Source: Deltaproteobacteria bacterium
GTDB lineage: Bacteria; Desulfobacterota; Desulfuromonadia; Geobacterales; DSM-12255
Assembly: GCA_017861215.1 (NCBI GenBank)
Contig: JAGFXN010000073.1
Coordinates: forward strand, 1 to 10,802
DNA length: 10,802 nucleotides
Direction: 5' to 3'
A program made the position numbers and the translations under genes. A model generated the notes under the pieces. That model was given only the letters and a program-made list of their open reading frames with translations, was not told where the DNA came from and did not search any database. Shown here in pieces: positions 6,568 through 10,802 of this stretch (within the stretch, counting starts at the first letter, position 1; each line of letters begins with the position of its first letter).

Positions 6568-7461
6568 TTGACAGAACAGCAGTTTCACTCAGGCTTCGTT
6601 GCCATCGCCGGCCGGCCGAATGTCGGCAAATCGACCCTTCTCAATGCCATTCTGGGCGAGAAGATCGTCATCACCTCGGACAAGCCGCAGACCACCCGCA
6701 ACAGGATCCAGGGGATTCACAACCTGCCCGGCGGCCAGATTATCTTCATCGATACGCCGGGGGTGCACCGCGCCAAGTCGCGGCTGAACCGTTCTCTGGT
6801 CGATACCGCCAAGGAGGCGATCAAAGGGGTGGATGTCATTCTTTTCCTGGTGGAGGCGACTTCATCGCCTGCTGCCGAAAGCGAGATGATGACAGAGCTG
6901 CTGAGCGGCGTGACCGTGCCGGTCTTCCTGCTGATCAACAAGGTTGATCTGGTGGAAAAGAGCCGCCTGCTGCAGCTGATGGAGCGGTACAGCACGCTCT
7001 ACCCCTTCCGCGAGATCGTGCCGGTATCAGCGCTGAGCGGCGATGGCGTGGAGCGTCTGGTCAATCTGGTCTGCAGCTTTCTCCCCGCAGGCCCGGCATA
7101 CTTCCCGGATGATATTCTCACCGATCTGCCGGAACGGTTTGTGGTTGCCGAAATGATCCGGGAGAAGGTCTTCAGGCTGACCAGGGACGAGATTCCCTAT
7201 TCCGTAGCCGTTCAGGTCGAGAGCTTTACCGAGCGGCCGGATGGCGGGGTCATCGCGATAGCGGCAGTGATCTTTGTCGAGCGTGATTCCCAGAAAGGGA
7301 TCATTATCGGCCAGCGTGGGGCGATGCTGAAGCGGATCGGTACTGCCGCCAGACTGGAGATAGAGCGTTTTCTGGCGCAGAAGGTCTTCCTCGAACTGTT
7401 CGTCAAGGTGTCTCGCGACTGGAGCGACAACCCGCAGAAGCTGAAGGAGTTCGGATACTGA
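6568..7461 (+). CDS. era: GTPase Era
   Basis: Era binds the 3' end of 16S rRNA and checks maturation of the 30S subunit, at the inner face of the membrane and in the cytoplasm. The 297-residue protein shows G1 GRPNVGKS (15-22), G3 DTPG (62-65), G4 NKVD (124-127) and G5 SAL (154-156). A C-terminal KH domain follows with GIIIGQRGAMLKRIG (244-258). The length is typical. The start is TTG 6568-6570, supported by AAGGTGA (6557-6563) 4 nt upstream and by the family N-terminus; no nearby ATG fits. It begins 9 bp after the radical SAM gene. Its stop overlaps the der start as TGATG, and der's Shine-Dalgarno sequence AAGGAG (7444-7449) lies inside era. Linkage of rnc with era is also seen in E. coli. 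Confidence 0.97.
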   Translation: MTEQQFHSGFVAIAGRPNVGKSTLLNAILGEKIVITSDKPQTTRNRIQGIHNLPGGQIIFIDTPGVHRAKSRLNRSLVDTAKEAIKGVDVILFLVEATSSPAAESEMMTELLSGVTVPVFLLINKVDLVEKSRLLQLMERYSTLYPFREIVPVSALSGDGVERLVNLVCSFLPAGPAYFPDDILTDLPERFVVAEMIREKVFRLTRDEIPYSVAVQVESFTERPDGGVIAIAAVIFVERDSQKGIIIGQRGAMLKRIGTAARLEIERFLAQKVFLELFVKVSRDWSDNPQKLKEFGY

Positions 7462-7679
7462 TGAGACCAATCGTTGCCATAGTAGGTCGGCCCAATGTAG
7501 GCAAGTCAACACTTTTTAACCGGCTCATCGGCGCGCGCAAAGCGATCGTCGATGATATGCCGGGTGTTACCCGTGACCGGAATTACGGCAATGTCGACAA
7601 GTACGATGTACCGTTCACCCTGATAGATACCGGAGGTTTTGAGCCGGTCAGCCAGGAATTGCTGCTGCAGCGGTTTTGA
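7461..7679 (+). CDS. N-terminal fragment of Der (72 residues) ending at the premature stop
   Basis: This is the part of der readable from its own start. It contains the P-loop GRPNVGKST (9-17), the GVTRDR switch I segment (35-40) and DTGG (56-59), then FEPVSQELLLQ, and ends with the out-of-frame residues RF. It lacks NKVD and the whole second GTPase domain, so on its own it should not work as a ribosome-assembly factor. Confidence 0.5.
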   Translation: MRPIVAIVGRPNVGKSTLFNRLIGARKAIVDDMPGVTRDRNYGNVDKYDVPFTLIDTGGFEPVSQELLLQRF

Positions 7680-7708
7680 GCCGGTCAGCCAGGAATTGCT
7701 GCTGCAGC
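7635..7708. repeat. Exact 37-bp tandem direct duplication inside der
   Basis: Two identical copies (7635-7671 and 7672-7708) abut with no spacer. The flanking bases differ (A at 7634 against C at 7671; G at 7672 against A at 7709), so the unit is exactly 37 bp, one more than a multiple of three. The right edge cuts a 12-bp perfect palindrome, CTGCTGCAGCAG (7699-7710), which is complete only after copy 2. Confidence 0.98.
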
Positions 7709-8820
7709 AGATGCGGACGCAGTCGCAGCTTGCCATGGAAGAGGCGGATGTCATCATCTTCCTGATGGACGGCCGTTCCGGGTTGACGGTTGCCGACCGC
7801 GAAGTGGCGGCTATGCTGCGGAAGGTTAAAAAGCCGGTCTTTTATGTAATCAACAAGGTTGACGGCGACAAGGTGGAAGCACTGGCAACAGAATTTTACG
7901 AGCTGGGGATCGATACCTACTATCCAGTTTCCGCAGCGCATAATCATGGGGTCGGCGACCTGATGGATGCTGTGACCCGCGCTTTCCCGAAGAACATGGT
8001 GGCAGAAGAAGAGGACGAGCTGACAAAAATTGCCGTTGTCGGCCGTCCCAATGTCGGCAAGTCTTCGCTGGTCAACCGGCTGCTCGGGTTTGAACGCTCG
8101 GTTGCCAATCCCGTTGCCGGAACCACCCGCGATTCGGTTGATACGCTCTTTACCTGCAACAAAAAGCGCTATCTCCTCATCGACACCGCCGGTATCCGGA
8201 GAAAAGGGAAAGTCTCCCTGAAAATAGAGACCTACAGCGTGGTTGATGCCCTGCGCAGTATCGAGCGGGCCGATGTTGTCCTGATAGTCATCAATGCCGA
8301 AGAGGGGGTGACAGAGCAGGACACGAAGATCGCCGGCTATGCTTATGAGGCCGGACGTTCCTGCCTTTTTGTCGTTAATAAATGGGATACCGTCACCAAG
8401 GACAACGCCTCCATGGGCAAGTTCGTGGAGAAGATACGGATGGACTTCAAATACCTGGCGTTTGCGCCGATTGTCTTTGTCTCGGCGAAGAGTGGCCAGC
8501 GAACCGGAAAAATAATGGCTGAGATCGACGCCCTGATGGAGCAGTATACCAAGAGGGTTTCCACCGCTGACCTCAACAACGTCTTCAAGGAGGCGGTAGA
8601 GTCTCACCATGCGCCGCTTGCCACCGGCAGGAGAGTGAAGTTCTATTATGCAACCCAGGTGGCGATAAAGCCGCCGTCTTTTGTGGTTTTTACCAATCAG
8701 CCGGAAGGGATCCACTTTTCCTACGAGCGCTACCTGACCAACAAGTTCCGTGAGGCTTTCGGCTTTAGCGGAACGCCGCTGAAACTGATGTTCCGCGGCC
8801 GGGAAAAAATGAAAAAATGA
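7639..8820 (+). CDS. C-terminal fragment of Der (rest of domain 1, GTPase domain 2, KH-like domain)
   Basis: This is the open frame that carries Der residues 60-440 after the duplication. The earliest start, TTG 7639, adds 12 unrelated residues and has GGAGG (7632-7636) only 2 nt away, which is too close. The first ATG in frame (7711, Der Met72) has no Shine-Dalgarno sequence at a useful distance. Independent translation therefore looks poor from the sequence. If it occurred, it would give an intact second GTPase domain with the KH-like domain. It is listed because a gene caller would report it separately. Confidence 0.4.
   Translation: MSRSARNCCCSGFEPVSQELLLQQMRTQSQLAMEEADVIIFLMDGRSGLTVADREVAAMLRKVKKPVFYVINKVDGDKVEALATEFYELGIDTYYPVSAAHNHGVGDLMDAVTRAFPKNMVAEEEDELTKIAVVGRPNVGKSSLVNRLLGFERSVANPVAGTTRDSVDTLFTCNKKRYLLIDTAGIRRKGKVSLKIETYSVVDALRSIERADVVLIVINAEEGVTEQDTKIAGYAYEAGRSCLFVVNKWDTVTKDNASMGKFVEKIRMDFKYLAFAPIVFVSAKSGQRTGKIMAEIDALMEQYTKRVSTADLNNVFKEAVESHHAPLATGRRVKFYYATQVAIKPPSFVVFTNQPEGIHFSYERYLTNKFREAFGFSGTPLKLMFRGREKMKK
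7674..7680 (+). other. Possible +1 frameshift site (TTT TGA G) at the premature der stop
   Basis: The codon before the premature stop is TTT (7674-7676), followed by TGA (7677-7679). A P-site tRNA-Phe can slide one base forward onto TTT at 7675-7677 with full pairing and continue with GAG in the true Der frame. The layout resembles the CTT-TGA-C site of the release factor 2 gene prfB. The strong upstream Shine-Dalgarno-like stimulator of prfB is absent here (only CAGCGG precedes), so efficiency is likely low. Confidence 0.2.
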
Positions 8821-8841
8821 TGCGATCTTAACCCTTAAGCC

Positions 8842-8870
8842 TTTACGGAACAGCTTCTCTCGGGTATTAT
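8842..8870 (+). promoter_or_regulatory. Candidate sigma-70 promoter of the DUF4388-receiver gene
   Basis: TTTACG (8842-8847, 4/6) and TATTAT (8865-8870, 5/6) are spaced by 17 bp in the 92-bp gap after der. Transcription would start near 8877, leaving a leader of about 36 nt with the Shine-Dalgarno sequence GGGAG (8903-8907). I see no clear terminator for the rnc-der operon in this gap, so read-through is also possible. Confidence 0.45.
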
Positions 8871-8912
8871 GAGCGCGCTTGGTACAGATGTCCGGATTTA
8901 TTGGGAGAATTG

Positions 8913-10595
8913 ATGAGCCTTGTTGGTAATCTTGCAGATCTTGGGCTTGGCGAAATTCTGCAGATAGTCAGCCTGAGCAGGAAGTCAGGGGTTCTGACCC
9001 TGCAGAGCAGGAACCGGCAGGGTGTAGTGGTCTTCCGCTTCGGCCAGGTAATCAGGGCAACCGCGAACACCATCAAATATTTTCTCGGTGAAGAACTGCT
9101 GAAGCGCAAAATTGTTGATCAGGAGTGCCTCATCAAGGCTCTGCAGGTGCAGCAGTCCGGCGCCTACCGGGAGAGGCTCGGGACGATCCTGATTAACCGG
9201 TTCAATATCCCGGCAGGGAAAATCGAGGAGGTAGTCAGGGAGCAGATTGAAAGGGTCGTCTACTCGTTTTTTTCCTGGGATGAGGGACGCTTTGAGTTTG
9301 AGCTGCGGGACGAAGTCGAGACAATCGATGATTTCAGGGTTGACCCTCTCCAGTTCATGCTTGAACAGGGGCTCAGTCCGCAGTTCCTGGCAATGGAAGG
9401 CTCGCGCATCATCGATGAGAAGCGGCACCGGGGGGATGTTCTTGAAGAAGAGGCGCCCCCGCTTCCACCGGGCTCCTGGCCTGCTGTTTCTGAAACGGCA
9501 GATGACAACCTGCAGCAGCAGGAGCAGGCCGCTGCCTCTCCCGTCGTATCCGGCCGGGAAGTTGTCATCGTCGAGGATGACCAGTTTCTCCGTGACCTGC
9601 TGAACGAGGCTTTTTCCCGATCGGGGGATGCCGTGTTTACTTTTGCGCGCAGCGAAGATGCACTGATAACCATCGACACGCTGTATCGCGCCGGGAACCG
9701 CCCTTCGCTGCTGCTCGATCTTATCATGCCGCGGATGGACGGCTCCGGAGTTCTGGGAGGGCTTGAACTCCTGGAACTGGTACACGGCAATTTCCCCGAA
9801 CTGCCGGTTCTGGTAATCTCTGACTACCGTAACAGTGATGCCGAGCGGAGAATCAGGGAGGCCGGGGCTGACTTTCTTCTGAAACCGCGGAAAAACGATT
9901 TCGCCGAGGCAAGGCTTGCGGAGCAGTTTGCTGCCAGGATTATCGCCGCGCTTGACAGGGTTACTGCCGGCATCAGGCTCGAAAATCCGGCCGATGATGT
10001 CAATCTTGGCGATGAACTGCGACTTGAGCTTGGCGATATCGGCGACCAGCCTTTTTCCACGGTTGTGCCGAGTACAGGTATTTCTCTGCTGCGCGGGATG
10101 CTTGAAGAGCTGCATGATCCGGCGCTTGGCGGCGGTGTCATCCTGCTCCTGCTCCGCTTTGCCTCGGAATTCATGGGGAGAGCCGTCATCTTTCTGGTAA
10201 AGGAGCGGTATATTGTCGGTATCGGCCAGTTCGGTATCAATTCACAGGGGAAATCTGCCGACAAGCTGATACGGAGCCTGAAGATCCCGCTTGACGAGGA
10301 GTCTCTCTTTACGCCGGTTCTTGCCGGGCACCTCCCGATGAAAGTTGCCCCGGCAAAAAATCCATGGAATGACTATCTGTTTCAGAAGATCGGCGGCGAA
10401 CCGGCAGAGATTTTTCTTGGTCCATTGATAAGTGAAGGTGATATTGTGGCAATACTGTACGGGGACAATCTGCCTGACAGAAAACCGATCGGCGATACCG
10501 ACTCTTTGGAGATTTTTCTTTCCCAGGCTGGCGTGGCCATGGAAAAAGGGCTGTTGACACAGAGATTGAAAATCAGGAACCAGGAGGGAGCATGA
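8913..10595 (+). CDS. DUF4388 (PATAN)-receiver multidomain signalling protein
   Basis: The 560-residue protein has three parts. An N-terminal DUF4388/PATAN domain (about 1-165) begins with MSLVGNLADLGLGEILQIVS, and such domains are frequent in Geobacter and Myxococcus signalling proteins. An acidic, Gln-rich linker follows (about 175-212). A receiver domain (about 215-350) has acidic residues E221, D222 and D223, phospho-acceptor D269 in LLLDLIMP, S303 and K324. A C-terminal region (about 370-560) with hydrophobic stretches may be GAF-like, which I cannot confirm. The receiver carries an extra SGVLG between MDG and GLELL. No output enzyme or DNA-binding motif is seen, so it probably acts by protein contact. 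Start ATG 8913 is chosen over TTG 8901 because GGGAG lies 5 nt upstream and the family N-terminus starts there. Its stop overlaps the next gene by 4 bp. Confidence 0.88.
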   Translation: MSLVGNLADLGLGEILQIVSLSRKSGVLTLQSRNRQGVVVFRFGQVIRATANTIKYFLGEELLKRKIVDQECLIKALQVQQSGAYRERLGTILINRFNIPAGKIEEVVREQIERVVYSFFSWDEGRFEFELRDEVETIDDFRVDPLQFMLEQGLSPQFLAMEGSRIIDEKRHRGDVLEEEAPPLPPGSWPAVSETADDNLQQQEQAAASPVVSGREVVIVEDDQFLRDLLNEAFSRSGDAVFTFARSEDALITIDTLYRAGNRPSLLLDLIMPRMDGSGVLGGLELLELVHGNFPELPVLVISDYRNSDAERRIREAGADFLLKPRKNDFAEARLAEQFAARIIAALDRVTAGIRLENPADDVNLGDELRLELGDIGDQPFSTVVPSTGISLLRGMLEELHDPALGGGVILLLLRFASEFMGRAVIFLVKERYIVGIGQFGINSQGKSADKLIRSLKIPLDEESLFTPVLAGHLPMKVAPAKNPWNDYLFQKIGGEPAEIFLGPLISEGDIVAILYGDNLPDRKPIGDTDSLEIFLSQAGVAMEKGLLTQRLKIRNQEGA

Positions 10596-10802
10596 AGCGG
10601 ATACTTGTTACTGAAGACTCTGCGACAATGCGGTCACTGCTCATAGCTACCATTGAGGCTTGCGGTGATTATGAAGTTGTGGAAGCGTCGAGCGGTTTCG
10701 AGGCATTGCGGCTTCTCCCCAGGGAACATATAGACCTGATCATTACCGACATAAACATGCCGGACATAAACGGTCTTGAGCTGATCAGGTATGTCCGCAA
10801 TA
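10592..10802 (+). CDS. CheY-like response regulator receiver (cut by window end)
   Basis: The first 70 residues of a receiver domain are present: MKRILVTEDSATMR with acidic E8 and D9, then LIITDINMPDINGLELI with the predicted phospho-acceptor D53. The start ATG overlaps the stop of the DUF4388-receiver gene (ATGA) and has GGAGG at 10583-10587. The two are therefore co-transcribed and probably act in one phosphorelay or signalling pathway. Whether it is a single-domain CheY-like protein or carries an output domain cannot be seen. No histidine kinase is in the window. Confidence 0.9.
   Translation, partial: MKRILVTEDSATMRSLLIATIEACGDYEVVEASSGFEALRLLPREHIDLIITDINMPDINGLELIRYVRN

Larger units (their letters stand above)
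7461..8820 (+). pseudogene. der: Der (EngA) tandem-GTPase gene, frameshifted by a 37-bp duplication
   Basis: Der is a double GTPase needed for 50S subunit assembly and is essential in the bacteria tested. As written, the frame from ATG 7461 ends at TGA 7677-7679 after 72 codons. Removing one copy of the 37-bp repeat (7635-7671 / 7672-7708) gives an uninterrupted 440-residue protein of normal family length. The restored protein has domain 1 with GRPNVGKST (9-17), DTGG (56-59) and NKVD (119-122); domain 2 with GRPNVGKS (182-189), DTAG (229-232) and NKWD (294-297); and a C-terminal KH-like domain (about 350-440). The break falls in the switch II region just after DTGG. Everything downstream is intact and under no visible decay, so the lesion is either recent or an artefact. 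A +1 ribosomal slip at UUU-UGA could also bridge it. The gene overlaps era by 1 nt and is the last gene of the operon. Confidence 0.9.

Noticed and set aside
6611..8065. Near-identical DNA at 6611, 7487 and 8041 encoding GRPNVGKS as dispersed repeats
   Set aside because: These are the conserved P-loops of Era and the two Der GTPase domains, explained by shared ancestry of the protein family.
7648..8715. A 355-codon open frame on the minus strand opposite der
   Set aside because: It is antisense to conserved Der GTPase motifs, and its length follows from codon bias in der.
8827..8839. CTTAA-CCC-TTAAG hairpin after der as a terminator
   Set aside because: The 5-bp AT-rich stem is too weak and no T tract follows.
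8901..8912. Upstream TTG start for the DUF4388-receiver protein
   Set aside because: The ATG at 8913 has a properly spaced GGGAG, which the TTG start would overlap, and the conserved N-terminus begins at the ATG.
8985..10115. A 376-codon open frame on the minus strand opposite the DUF4388-receiver gene
   Set aside because: Its protein has no family features and the plus-strand gene accounts for the region fully.

Overview
The window looks like core chromosomal DNA from a Geobacter-type bacterium (Geobacterales, former Deltaproteobacteria). This is an inference from gene content and order: a DUF4388 protein fused to a receiver domain, a free-standing CZB zinc-binding protein, a tmk-holB-ricT-metG string, and an rnc / Elp3-like radical SAM / era / der string. 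Codons are GC-rich. I see no phage, transposon, CRISPR, tRNA or rRNA signature.

Layout. At the left edge (1-363, +) is a small CZB-domain protein. It converges on a minus-strand operon, and a perfect 10-bp stem terminator (437-461) separates the two. The minus-strand operon runs from right to left as tmk (thymidylate kinase), holB (DNA polymerase III delta prime), ricT (PSP1-domain Fe-S protein) and metG (methionyl-tRNA synthetase). Its genes overlap or nearly touch. A divergent control region (4674-4795) follows, holding a good sigma-70-type promoter in each direction and a nested inverted repeat between them. From it the plus-strand operon runs rnc (RNase III), an Elp3-like radical SAM enzyme, era and der, again with overlapping or closely spaced junctions. 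The predicted rnc promoter would start transcription essentially at the start codon, so rnc may be made from a leaderless message. After a 92-bp gap with its own candidate promoter come a DUF4388 (PATAN)-receiver signalling protein and, overlapping it by 4 bp, a CheY-like receiver cut off by the window edge.

The plus-strand operon is an RNA-processing and ribosome-assembly unit: RNase III trims rRNA precursors, and Era and Der are GTPases for the small and large subunit respectively. The minus-strand operon joins nucleotide supply and replication (Tmk, HolB) to RNA maturation (RicT) and translation (MetG).

The most striking observation is that der, normally an essential gene, is broken as written. 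An exact 37-bp tandem duplication (7635-7671 repeated at 7672-7708) lies just after the G3 motif of the first GTPase domain. It shifts the frame by +1 and gives a stop after 72 codons. Deleting one copy restores a perfect 440-residue Der. The premature stop sits in a UUU-UGA context where a +1 slip would re-enter the Der frame with only 12 extra residues. The options are an assembly or sequencing error, a recent mutation, or an unusual tolerated or switchable allele; the sequence alone cannot decide between them. I found no clear evidence of a wholly new multi-gene system.
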